Assembly (NCBI GenBank): GCA_029851415.1 | Contig: CM056742.1 | Location: 148,805,121-148,869,120, forward strand | DNA: 64,000 nt | Direction: 5' to 3' | Origin: Eretmocerus hayati | Taxonomy: Eukaryota > Arthropoda > Insecta > Hymenoptera > Aphelinidae | Part shown: positions 47,597 to 59,746 of the stretch, in pieces | How the letters are laid out: each line of letters opens with the position of its first letter | Numbering within the stretch: the stretch's first letter is position 1 | Translations under genes and position numbers: made by a program | Notes under the pieces: generated by a model | Databases searched by the model: none | What the model saw: only the letters and a program-made list of their open reading frames with translations | What the model was told of the DNA's origin: nothing

Positions 47597-50200
47597 AGTC
47601 ATGAGTAACCATGCGCGTATCGTCATCTCTGTTGCGGTGATGTCCTTCTGGCTTTTTGGTTCTCGAATATTCGCGGTTTTGGGAAAGGGGGATGATCGTG
47701 TGCGCAGCTCTATGTTCTCTGCTCGCATGTTGATCTAATTAGCTTCGCAAAATTACGAATCGCTTGATAGGCAAAGAGGGATTAATTACACTGGTTGAAG
47801 CATATAGAGGTGCACATATGGCTCATTGGTAAACAAGCTCTCTTCATACGTTTAGGCCCATACATATGTGTGTATGTGTGTATATGTTTGAATTCGGGCA
47901 TTATTATCGGCAAGTTTAGTTTGTGTGTGCGTGACCGCGATCTGTGAGGGCAATATACGTAATTGAATTTCAAATGACGATTTGATTGAACGAGCTTCTT
48001 GGGAATTGATTGAAATCTATGATACGTGAGTTATTCATATCGTGGTCAATCTCATTCCTGAAATAAAAAATGATGGACTAGCGATGATACAGGGTGAAGA
48101 AAAGAAACTTGATTGTAATTTTAGTTTATTAATAGAGGAGTCTGTTTTTTTTCGAAATTTTTTTTCTATACTTTGAATCAAAGGTTTTCCAAATTTTTTG
48201 TCAATAGATAGTTGCCTACATGCTCGATTGATGCTTCCTGGTATTTTCGTTCTTAGAGTCGCAATTAAATTCTTCTCATCTCAATCGATTCGTATTGTAC
48301 TATTACGAAGATCGACGTATACAAAAGAGCCTATACTAGCATTGTAAACAACACGATTCAAGAGAATTAGCTCGTCGGGAATAATTTAATCGTGAAATCG
48401 TAAAATTATCCTTCCTTGGTAGAGATTTCATCCAAGATTCAAATTCAATTTCAAAAATACTATTATACTCGTGATAGACTAATTGATTGCCTAAGTTCGT
48501 AAACAAATTAAGTTAACGATCATCCTATCGTCGTCAAATCAAAATTATTTAATATTCCACGGATGATCGTTCATGCAGTGTGGCCATATTCTTCGAAGGA
48601 GCGTGGTATATGATATGGTGGTATATGGTTAATGCCTTGGCCATCGTCAAAACATCTTTAATCACGATTCTTTGCGATGAGAGAGGATTCCGAGACACTC
48701 GAGAGATATTAACCTTGAAAAAAACAATATTCAGATAAATCATCCTGGAAGAAATATCCTACATCAGTTAGGCGCAATTCTCACGATGGGTGAGCTTTTG
48801 TATGCCTACGCGCTGTAAATAGGAAAGAATCGCAATGCGGAAATTCAGATATATCTGATATGATGCTGAGCGATTCGTCGATTAGAGTGAGAGAGAAAAC
48901 TTGGCAAAACAAAGTAGAATGCAAAATTGATAATTTTATCAATATCTGAATATCTTTGTGGGTTAAAATAAGTACGAATGAGAAAAACCGGCCGACTGTC
49001 AATCAGGATCGTATTTTACTGAAAATATGTAAATGTCGCGAGCGTTAGAGCCATTATTAAGCCATCATCGTGAAATTAAAATGTGTGCAGATGTCAGATG
49101 TAAGCGAGTTTTGTCGCACGTGCTGCAATGTCCAAAATAATTCTGCATAAAATCATAAATACCACGTCACATTGTCAGAATGGATTAAAGCCCTGTCTGC
49201 AGCTTGTCTGACGGATCCGGTATCGTTCTACTTAAAATTATCGCAAACACCGCAATCAGTTTACGCGCGCTTGCGCGCGAGTGTCAATACACTAAATCAT
49301 AGTGTTGCCCACATTTTTCTTACTTATGACGTGATAGATCGTATCTGCACGAGATGACCTCTGATTCATTATACCACACGATCGTTTTATATTTTTAGCA
49401 TTTTCAAATGCCTTTTTTCGTCATATCACGTGATTGAGTCACGTGATACGAGTATTCCCCGCTGTTCAGTTCTACGGAAATGTATAATAGTCATTGACGG
49501 AAAAATCTGCTTGAAAAATGATCCCGATAAATCAATTTGCTTTTTCGGTTTATGATGGATGAGCCAAATCCGGATATACGTAATATTTGAATACAAATTT
49601 GTTGTTTTTTTTCCTTACATTTGACGCACTGTTACAAGGACGCAATGTCACGTTTTTTGAATGTCCAAACCACAAGATTCACGTTTTATGGTACCCCCTT
49701 ATGATTTAGAATTCTAATCCACTCGTATCATCATACAAATTCGATTCTTGAGTAGTTTTGTAGGAACATTCGAGTTGTTCATCTCGATGATTTTATGGTT
49801 CGATAAACAAATGACTGCGACCTTGGAAATGATGACTTCCATGGCAAGGCCAAATTGTAATGGAATGTTTTTTTCTTCAAGGATTGACAGCTTTCTGTAG
49901 CTATAAAATTTCACCCAGAAAATAACGAAGTAAATTTTCCTGTGATATCACGACCGTTACTTTGGAGTTTTATAGGTCAAGAAACGACAATCTGACCATT
50001 ATCAAGATAAGAAGTAAAAAATCCCATGTCTAACGTTATGTGACGCACCATATAGTTTCCAGTATACGTAATCGGTCAAACCAGATGAATTTGAACGTGG
50101 GTCATGCGTGATCCATCTCAATAATGCATCTCTATTGCACTCGATACAATTAAAGTACAAGTGAAACACCTGAAAACACCAAAAAATTTCGTTTTACTTA
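46110..50200. other. No confident gene
   Basis: AT-rich DNA with short frames only. It includes a poly-G run near 46886-46896 and a (TA)n tract at about 47563-47588. No RNA gene or element terminus recognised. Confidence 0.4.
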
Positions 50201-50528
50201 CTAGGAGAGGTCATCACATCCGGATCACGGATTTGGCTGAAACTCTGGGAATACTCTTTTTTTAGCACAAAAAAACGATATCCAGAATTATAGACCCTAA
50301 CGCTCAAACGTTTCCAAGCTACATCTTCAGGCAATAGCATTGTCCATATGGGCCCATGTTAAAAATTATACATTATACGTAGCATTGCATGCTAATGGCC
50401 TTGGCTATAGCTTGGAAACCTTTGAGCGTTAGGGTCTATGATTCTGGGTTTTATCTTTTGGCACTAAAAGTAGGTTATTCCCAAAGTTTCAGCTAAATCC
50501 GTGATCTGGATATGATGACCTCTCCTGG
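50201..50528. mobile_element. PIF/Harbinger-like MITE, copy 2
   Basis: The ends are CTAGGAGAGGTCATCACATC and its near complement, flanked on both sides by TTA (50198-50200 and 50529-50531), a 3-bp TWA duplication. Long inverted arms follow (GACCCTAACGCTCAAA / TTTGAGCGTTAGGGTC). The central loop phrase TCCATATGGGCCCATGTTAA is shared with the 327-bp element at 15067-15393. The outer arms of the two differ, so they are subfamilies sharing a core. Confidence 0.85.
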
Positions 50529-50676
50529 TTAGTTCCGTAATCTTGGTTTTACTTACAGAGATGATATCACATGGGGAGGTATTCCACATAAGAGTTTTGA
50601 CTCACTGTACTGAAACTAAATCAATTTTTAAAAGCTTTGATGGGTATCCGAGTTGGGGATTATAATGATCAGAGCT

Positions 50677-51544
50677 CCAGCCAAAATGTGTCCATTCGGA
50701 TCCCGCGTGTTGAGTTACTCACGCGGAAGGGGTGAAGTATAATGGGTGGTCGTATGGTTCATGGTTAAGTTGGTGGTCAGATGGGCTGGTAAGTGGGTGG
50801 ATGGATGGATAATCTGGTCCAGTCTGGTTCGATCTAGTACGGTTTAGTTTGGTGCTACATAGTACGGTTCTAGTACAGTACAACTACCGCTACGATCACT
50901 CGGACCGCACAAGTACCATGCTAGAATGACTTAACTATGTAGTATGATCCAAGTGAAGTACAGTTCGGTTTTATCCAGTCTAACTCGGTTTACTTCGGTC
51001 TTATAAGGTCTAATTCATCTAATCTGGTCTAGTTCAGTCTAGTTCAATCGCATTCGGTCTAATTACTTCTAGTTCGGTCTAGTTCGGTCTATTTCGGTCT
51101 AGTCCGTTTTAGTTCGGTCTAACTCGGTCTGGTTCGGCATAATTAGGTCTAGTTTGCCTAATCCGGTCTATCTCAGTCTAGTTCGGTCTAGTTTGATCTA
51201 ATTCGGTCTTGCTCGGTCTGGTAAGGTCTAATTCGTCATAGTTTGGTCTCGTTCTGCCTAATACAGTTCAGTTCGGTCTACTTCGGTGTAATTCGGTCTG
51301 GTCTGGCTAAAATAAGTTACGGAGTTGCGTGGGTTATGCGTGACACTGACCGATCAATCCACTGATTGACAATATATCATCTTTTCGAATTTTATAAGAA
51401 ACCTCTCTTCCATATTATCAATCGATCATCATTCATAATTCTACGAATACTATTTTTGAGCTACAAAAGCACGTCAAGGGCGTGAGACTTATCGAAAACA
51501 TTCACAAGCCAAATGAGTGGAATCAAGAGAAGAAATAACGCTAG
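50677..51544 (+). mobile_element. Minisatellite-carrying dispersed repeat, copy 3
   Basis: Starts CCAGCCAAAATGTGTCC, carries the 10-bp array and ends with the shared 3' block (CTACAAAAGCACGTCA, ACATTCACAAGCC, AATAACGCTAG). It lacks the 14-bp array and most of the middle unique block of copy 2. Confidence 0.76.
50815..51310. repeat. Minisatellite, TCGGTCTAGT type
   Basis: About forty degenerate 10-bp units (TTCGGTCTAG). Near 50860-50960 they are interrupted by a stretch with TACGGTTCTAGTACAG and a dyad around CATAGTACGG/ACTATGTAGT. Confidence 0.88.
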
Positions 51545-52870
51545 TCAATGATATAGTGGCTGTTTCCGATTAATAAATTCTTGTGGTCAGTGCTTGTGGT
51601 TATACATTCCATTGTTATAATGATTCCAGAAGCACTAGCCAACTCTTACATTCAAAGCATGAACACATTGTGTCATGTAAAAATAGAAATTCTTTTTGAC
51701 CTTTAAAATAAATCCTGTGCCGTATATGGAACTATGGATATTTTGTATTCATTTTCCATGCAACGACTTAAAAAAGTTTGAACTAATTCTCTAAAATATT
51801 TTGTCACTTGCGGGTCATGATTCTTGAGAAGATCATTCTGGTGCAAACAACCACCCTACGAGAACTCTATGCCAATTTCTATCTTCTGTTCAAAACCGCC
51901 TCTGTCTTATTTTCCACCTCGCGGATTTTTTTTTCCAACAAAAATGATTCCCTCATCGTGCTCCAAAAAACATCACCTCAAATTCTAAAACGGTCCAATC
52001 GATGGAAGGCAATTGTGTGCCTTCGATTGCAACCCTTTTACCAGTATAATCTACAAAAGCTCCCCTATAATCGGCTTTAACAAATTGATATCTAGAGCGT
52101 AACAAATGAGCGATAAAAATTAGTCAACCCTCAGGATCTCTCCCACGCTCGTCGTTGACAGATAAATTTGCACTCAAACCTGTATCACACATGGGTTGCA
52201 CAAAATGAGCCGTTGACAGGCACCATTCACTTCTGCCAGAGGCACAAAATACAAAAGCTGCAATTCAACAAGAGAGCAGAGCGTGCAAATGGCACAATGC
52301 AAACATAGAGTGGACCATACATATACAGTGAGGGGTTGAAATCTCTCGTATCACCGCGACTTCACGCATGGTATGAGGCCGAACTTTTGCTGGTACTTGT
52401 GAATATATGGCTGTGACGTTATCTATATACACACATTACACACGAATAAAGAGAGCGTGGCATGCAAAGCTCGTGATATGCTTTTGATGTGCGCCTAACC
52501 CATCATAAAACCGCCCCAAAGAGATGGTGTCTCAAAAATAGCAATGGGGGGAATTTTACGGAAAAAGGCTACCATCAACCCTTAGACCTGGTATCATATT
52601 AGGGTGCATCCACATATATATCTATAGTTTACATCAAGTACACGTGTTGTACATATAGAGGGATGCTGTGTATGATGGAATGAGATGGGATCTATATAAA
52701 GAGTATATATCATCTGAACACGATGAAAAAAAAAAAGAGAGAAGGGGCCTGAAGGAACGTGTCTATAAGGTGGGGGCTTTCTCTCTGGTTCTTGCTCATC
52801 CGCGCGGACATAAAACGAACGGGCCGCTCGGTTCGGCTCAGTTGACTTTCGAGAGCCGATCGAAGCTCGA
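51545..52870. other. No gene seen upstream of the secreted-protein gene
   Basis: Short frames without support. The distal part (52600-52870) has TATATATAC tracts and a CpG-richer block (52800-52860) that may belong to the promoter region of the next gene. Confidence 0.35.
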
Positions 52871-53110
52871 TATATATACACACCTTCCTCAACGCTTTTT
52901 TACACCCCGATCTCTTCACTAATATACATGTACACTTTGTAAAAGAAGAGCTTTGTATAGTAAAAAAGGAAGAAAAAAAAATAGCGGTGCCCGTGCGCGA
53001 TAAATCGATAAATCGCCAAGTGTTTGTGAAAGACAGAAAGATACGAGCCCAAGGATCGTTTCATCTTTGACGACCCTTTTCTATATCGATAAAATACTTT
53101 TGTGATCAGT
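52871..53110 (+). promoter_or_regulatory. Putative promoter region of the secreted-protein gene
   Basis: Two core-promoter candidates: TATATATA at 52871-52878, and TATAT at 53082 standing 26 bases before an initiator TCAGT at 53106-53110. The second gives a 5' UTR of about 97 bases to the ATG at 53205. Both lie within AT-rich DNA, where such matches arise easily. Confidence 0.3.
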
Positions 53111-53204
53111 GAGCCGCGAGAAACTTGAAAGATATATACAAGATATATACAGAGTTGGTATAGTGGATTTTATTGGATTTTGCATCCCTTCAGCAAACTT
53201 TAAG

Positions 53205-56200
53205 ATGATGGAGATGAACACGAGGAGGGTTCAAGAGCAGCAGCAACAAAGTAGAAGAGGTGGCAAGCAGATTGGATTGATGATTGCTTTGGGCTTGTGT
53301 TATTGCTGCTGTTTTGTGGATTTTGCATCAGGATCGTCCATACCCATGTGGGAGTTTCTTACGCGTGAAGAAAAGGTGAGTTTTCCACCTAGGAATTTGT
53401 GTCTTTTTGAATTGTTACACCAACGTCAGGGATGTCCATGAAGTTGAATTCGAGTTAAATCATTCTTATCCTCATTTCATCATGAATAATTGGAATATTT
53501 AAGCTGAATTCATAATTCAGATCAACAAGTTTGTCCATAAAAATGTTTATATGATTAGTATGATTCTCTAAAAAATGTCGGACAAAATTCAAAACCCTTT
53601 TCATGGGCATTCTTGACTTACATCAAATCCCTGGTAGTAATTTACTTCGATGTAACACATTGATAGCCATAAAATGGCTATTTTTGGCCAATTTTGGCTG
53701 AAAATGGCCATTTCATAGCTAATAATGTGTTACACTAGGATGAATTTTTACCAGGGATCGTACCCACTGATTCTATTGCCTTCCATATCCATCGTGAAGA
53801 AATTTCTATTACTCGCGTGCCCTTTGAACTCATATCACAATAAATGTGCTTCGTCGAGCATACAAACGCTAAAATTCGCCTGAGGTCAAAATTACAGTAC
53901 GCCTGAAGACGCATTATTACTCCTCGAAATTCAATTGCGGTCTTAACAAGCATGTACATAGGAGATCACACAGAAACTTAGAATAGATCAACGCATCAAT
54001 TTTCTTAGCATTGCGCGAGGGGTTTAGATTGACCAAGTTCAAGATCGCCTATGGCTTTTTAACGCTTCCTTGCGCGCGCTTCAAAATTGACGATCTACTG
54101 CGCACACCGCGGGCAATTCAAACTGCATCTCAAGTAATCAGATATACTCACCATCGATATATCTTGAATTACACTTTGTACATATATATATATATATATA
54201 TATATACACAATTTCCAAAGTTTCTCAGAGCTAATTGACGCTCTTCGATGAGATATATATCTTTAAAATTAAAGCCTTTAGGCGATACATCGCTTTCTCC
54301 GATAATAGGTATAAACACGTGTATAAAGTCAAGTGTGAATGTATATATACATGTATATATTTCTTGTTCCGGATCTGGATCTCTCGAATGTGGTGTGGTA
54401 TACTTCGTTCTCTACATACATTTTGTGTCCAAAGCGGTGAATATGTATCTGGGTCGAGCGCGAAACATTTGCGAGTCCTTTTTTGCACTGCACCACAAAC
54501 CACTTACACACTCACATACCTTTACACACACGGATAGAGGATCATTATACTACAGGAATTTTGGTACATCCCGTGGGAGTTGAACAATGTACTATCGGTC
54601 AAATTTAGAATGCAAACTTTTTGACCCAACGATATGACGATATAGTAAATGATGCGATTCTCTCGAGGGATCATGTTTGTATCGGTTCTTGGATAAAATT
54701 TCCACTTATAGATGTGATGAAATACATGTAAAAATGTTACACACAGTGATATAGCTTTCTTCAGTTGTCACATGGTAGAATAGTAGTTTGCGAAAGTCAA
54801 ACGAAGAGAGATGGATTGTTTGCGAACTTCTACTTTACTCAGACAGACGTGACGAGTAATAACTTGGTACATACATACATATATATTTATTTGCACGCGA
54901 CTCGAATTTTCAAGCGCGCACTTGACAAAACGATTGCGCGTACATTATTTAGCAGACGAGTTTCACTCTTGCGTTTCCTATGTTGTTACGGACAGTTAAC
55001 CTCCTCCTTCTTAGCATCAATTTTAAACGAGTAAAGGAATATCTATATAGACATTCTCGACAACAACGCGTTTGGAATGTCATTCGGTGTCGATTGGATA
55101 ACACCTTCTTTCTGTACACTACTATACTGTATTATTCACACTTTGAAGAGCATCCTCATTTTCGACACACTAAAAATCGCAGTTTCAAAATCGCAAAGTT
55201 ACGCGGCATAGCCGCATCCCAGACGACCACGACGACGAATGTTTGGAAATATATAAACCACACCTAACCGGTATACCTATTATACAATCGTCCAGATAAA
55301 TCTAACGATTCAAACTTTCGCGCGTCTTAAAAGTGTTCCAAAGAAACGAATTGGTATATATATATTGAGAATCGCAAATGGTACACCTTGAATGGGTTAT
55401 GGGTATACATACAGGAAGGGTTACATGTGTACTATACTAGATTTTCACCGATTATCTATCCTACTACTACATACCATTCAGAGTAATACCAAGTGAGAAA
55501 AAAAAATACACATGAGTCTACTCTCGTAACGGAATCTTTCTCGTATACAATTTTACCTGTCTTGCGTCACATTCCTAAACACTATTTCAAAGTTAGGTAT
55601 ATAATATATACATATATCGTCATCCATGTCGTGTAATCAAAGAAGTGAATCAGAATCAAAATTAAGAGTGTCCAAGTTAACGCGTGCGAATGATTTCATT
55701 CATGCAAAAAAAAATGATTAAAAAAGGTTACGAAGGTGGGTAAAACACAAGACGGTGCAAAAGTGCAGTATATATACATATATATATGTGAGTCAGACAC
55801 CGTTTTCTCTATCTTTTTTTTCGTTTGGGTGATAAAAGTATTCGGAAGGAGAAATAATAAAAAATAAGTAGAATGAGTCGACGAGCGCGCGCGCAAACGG
55901 GATTCCCTGATTTTTTTTCTTGATGGGGATGAGGTGGGTCATCCTCTTGAATGAGAATGAAAAAAAGAATTAGAACAGGAAGGGAGCTTCTGGATCGAAA
56001 AGTTTTTTCTTTTTTTTTATCTAAAACGCCGCTTCTTGTGCTAAATTTCAGATGAGTCAACTGTACCGAATTTTTAGCCAGGAGGTTGGACAGTTTTGTG
56101 CAGATTCAAGCAAGCCGGATTGCAGTAAAAATTTACTGATAACTGGATTGAAAAATTTGGCTAATGTCGACGATGACAAGCTTGATGAAATGGATCCTTA

Positions 56201-59200
56201 TCAACGCAATGCCAAGGACATAAGTGAGTACCAGTTTTATGTTCATGTTTTGTTTTTTTCATCGACGTTCGAAAATTCTATTCTTGCAGACATTCAAAAT
56301 TTTTGAAAAATTGAATAATTCATCTCGGTATATGTAGAAGTGTGAGATCTGATTTTAATATATTTTGGAAAAGCTGTAGCTCGTGAAGCTCTTCATAAAC
56401 TTTTTGGAACATACCTGTTTCTCAAATTTTCCAAGCTATGAATTTTATCTCAACTGTGTCCTCTATCATTTGAAATATCATTCGTTTCTCAAATATTTAG
56501 AGATAACGGTCACTATGTTCCAAAATTTCGAATACACAATTCAAACTCGTTCTTACAATGGATTATTCAATTTTGTCAAATATTAGATAAGGCTTTTTAC
56601 TTCTTCGGCGACAATCTTTCTATTCTTAGACAAATAGAGAAAATTATTTGAATGTGTGTGTATGTTTGAGCAAAGATTGTTCAAATATGCTCTGCTCGCC
56701 ACGACGACGACGTCCACGATGTACTTTTCTCTTTCGAAAATTGCCTCAAATCTCCAAACATACATTCTGTTCATACACACCGATCGCGATTTCACCGCCT
56801 CGAGGACATATCGTATGTATATATATTTACACAACGTCACTCACTTTCTGGTACATACATATCGTTAAATATGTATATAAAATAAGTGTGTAATGCACGA
56901 AACGTATATAGCCCTTCTGATTCGTATTTATCTGAGCTGTCTCGCGAAATCTAGTAAATCGTCAGTGTGCAATATAACGGGCTATTCGTCTATACTATAA
57001 TACGTCGACGATGCCGCCGGATGAGTCTTGGCTGGTGAAATTGCTCTCGATTGCGGACTCTCTCGGGGGGGCATTGATTGGACTAATTGGCCGGTACTCT
57101 ATAACTATCTATCTCTTTCTCTTTGGCTATAAGACACTATAACGCAGAGTTTAGCAAAGCTGAGAGCTCTTAACTCAACAGAGACAGAGAGAAACTCGCG
57201 AATCGTGCAACTTGTTCGAGTACCTGGTGTATTATTGCCCTCTGCATCGTTACAATCGATTTTGCGCTCACAACGACGACGTCGACGACGAGAGCAATGA
57301 CACGGAAAATTGAAACGGCTCCTCTTCTCGCTCGCGATTCTAACCTTATACTAAACGAGTACTTATTGTTCACGAATCAAAAAAGAATATGGTACAGGTG
57401 TACTATACAGATGGAAAATGGTATAATGTGTACAACGTTTTCGTCGATATGTCGTAAAGTGGGGGATAAAATAAAAAAAAAAATAAGAGGGAATTGAGAA
57501 TTCGAGTTGCACTAACCGGTGATTACCGTTATATGCAGTTATTCTAAGTCGACTACGACGACAAAGCTTTTGCGAGATTCGATAAGTGTAAGTATCGCTC
57601 GTTGCAAGCTATATAAGAGAGAAAAGTGAATTGAAGCAAACAATTTGGAGTAATGAGACGGGATCGTGCGCGTAAGAGTTGATATGATGATTGTTCGAGT
57701 TTTCTTTTCGGGCAGCTATAGTACGCTCGGGATGTGTGGTATTAATGAGAAAGTCGATCTCGAGAAATCGGAATTCTCTCTCTCTCTCCGCTCGCAGAGA
57801 GTTGAGTGAACGTATACTCAAAGTTATATGTACATACGCACGCGATTCAGCTCATTCACATTTCCAAGACTCACTCGGACATAATTAATAATCATGGACG
57901 TATTATGAATCCTGCTGTTGTCCATATAGTGAGCTACTTGCTTATTTTACTAGCATATATGCAGCTTCCACTTACTCGAAATTGTCACGGTTACTTTAAA
58001 TAATTTCGGACTTTCGAACGAGAGAGTAGCAATGAGTGAGGCCAGCCACCTTTGAATTCTCACTAGGATATTCCTCTTTGACTAGAAAATTTTGCGTCTG
58101 ATAACACGAGTAACTTCAATCTCATCAATGTGAACTTTGACATTATCATAATCGTTTACTTGAGCTTTTTAGTCCGTACACTGTTCAAACCTTCGGAAAA
58201 ATGGAACGTTTTAAAAATCTCTCGAAAAATCTTCATTTTTTAAATCTCTATTTGTGCTCCATTCATCTGCGTCAACTTGGAGTCCTAAAGTGTGACTATG
58301 AAAAATAACATTCTAAACTTTTTGACGCTCTTAGGAATCTATATTTGCGACTTCTTTGCAGATAAATCAAAGTACGAAAAGATCAAAAAAAAGTCCTTCC
58401 AAACTACGTAGGTGGACCCAATATTTCGAACAACAAGTAGATATACCTCACTCTCTTCATCAAGAATGATCCTAAATCGTACAAAATCTTTTGAAAAATC
58501 TCAAAAATTATCCAGCATACAAAATCACATAGAGTGACATGCCGCAGCTTCAAAAGCACGCCATCAGCATAATCGAAACGATCGATCTCAGCGGTTCCAG
58601 GCATCACCACAATCCTCTATACCCATTCTCTCGATTTTCACTCGTATACCAAGCTTTTACCCGCAACCTTTCATGCTGCACGCACCAGCCAACTCTGAAA
58701 ATCTCCGCGAATAATTGCAGGTGACTACGCGGGAGAGGCAAAAGCGTGACGACCATCGCTCCGTCCGGTGTATATACAATATATACGCGGGCTTTTCCTC
58801 GAAAACTTCATCGCTACTGTATCTCACTACTGCAGCACTGCAGTTCTATATAACCTCACTTTCGATTCGAAATCGAGCTGAAACCGCGTGAGAGATCGTC
58901 GCACACCGTATCATTTGCATCCCCTTGATTACTATCTTTTTTCTCAATCAATTTCTCTCTCTCACACACTTAACCTATAGATATCTTTCCCTATCCTGCA
59001 CCGATTCTATTTCTCGTCGTGGTAACGAGGAGCCGCGGTCAAGCTATAGTACCGGTCAGTAGTGGCAAAAAAGTGCTATTCGCTACCCTTAATTCGACCC
59101 AGTTCACCAATACACACACACACACACATACACACACACACACACATATATTTACAGAGGAACAACAAGTATATGTTAAGGTCAGCTGATGCTGATGACG

Positions 59201-59454
59201 TTGAGGTTTACAATACGAAAGAGCAAAGTATACTCGTGTCCGAGAGCTTGCGTACACACGCACACACACATCCAAATATGTGTATGTCCATGTGTTGATA
59301 AAGTAGTAGTATAGAGATAGAGATAGCACTCGTAATTAAGGCAAACCATCTACACTTTGAATTTCAGTTTGGCGAGCCATGGTGGGCAACAACAGGCAAA
59401 CGGCATCCCGCTTGGGTCAGCAATCCTTCCACGCCGGCGACGACGATCCACTGG
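53205..59454 (+). CDS. Small secreted protein gene, at least three coding exons, 3' end unresolved
   Basis: Seen: exon 1 (53205-53375) starts at the first ATG and ends AAG|GTGAGT. It encodes a basic, Gln-rich N-terminus, a hydrophobic core with Cys repeats (LMIALGLCYCCCFVDFASG) and SSIPMWEFLTREEK. Exon 2 (56052-56223) joins in phase 0: MSQLYRIFSQEVGQFC..DC..LLITGLKNLANVDDDKLDEMDPYQRNAKDI. Exon 3 (59368-59454) joins in phase 1, making the codon across the junction Ile and then W, and ends G|GTAAAT. Exon joins, the helix-like exon 2 and the secretion signal support a genuine gene. Inference: a secreted peptide or small hormone-like protein with one probable disulphide; I do not recognise the family. 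A fourth exon may be 59541-59562 or lie further right. Introns of 2.7 and 3.1 kb contain a MITE and microsatellites. Confidence 0.72.
53629..53756. mobile_element. Small palindromic MITE in intron 1
   Basis: 128 bp with ends CCCTGGTA and TACCAGGG. The inner arms are complementary (GTAACACATT / AATGTGTTAC, then ATAGCCAT-AAATGGC / GCCATTT-ATAGCT) and it folds almost end to end. It is flanked by AT on both sides, which may be a 2-bp target duplication. No coding capacity. Confidence 0.75.
54180..54206. repeat. (TA)n microsatellite
   Basis: Uninterrupted TA run in intron 1 of the secreted-protein gene. Confidence 0.85.
59113..59150. repeat. (CA)n microsatellite
   Basis: CA runs with a single interruption, about 220 bp before exon 3 of the secreted-protein gene. 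Frames through it give Thr-His repeats only. Confidence 0.85.
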
Positions 59455-59540
59455 GTAAATATCATCTACTCTTCTCTCATCGTACACCCTCTCTCTAATA
59501 CTGATTCATTCTATATATATATATATAATATAATATACAG

Positions 59541-59562
59541 TGCAAACCATCCGCGAGATGAG
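59541..59562 (+). other. Candidate fourth exon of the secreted-protein gene
   Basis: An acceptor TAATATACAG precedes TGCAAACCATCCGCGAGATGAG, followed by GTGTGT as a weak donor. Phase 1 from exon 3 fits and would add VQTIREM. If not spliced again the frame stops after about 37 further residues in a GT microsatellite. Another acceptor candidate is near 59912. This cannot be settled from sequence alone. Confidence 0.25.
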
Positions 59563-59695
59563 GTGTGTAGAGCTTTCAAGCGCATCACTGCAAATCCTCG
59601 TTAGAGCTTTTTTTGCTAAAGTGTGTATACGTGTGTGTGTGTGTGTATGAGTGAGTGAGTATGGGATAAGTAAGAGAGGATACAACGGCTCACAA

Positions 59696-59746
59696 AGCTG
59701 ATGATGATGATGATGATGATGATAATGATGATTATGATGGTGATGG
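59696..59746. repeat. (GAT)n microsatellite
   Basis: About fifteen GAT/AAT-type units. Just before it, 59631-59665 is a GT/GA-rich run. Confidence 0.85.

Noticed and set aside
53109..53204. N-terminal extension of the secreted protein starting at 53109
   Set aside because: That position is GTG, not ATG. The first ATG in frame is 53205, which puts the hydrophobic core at a suitable distance for a signal peptide.
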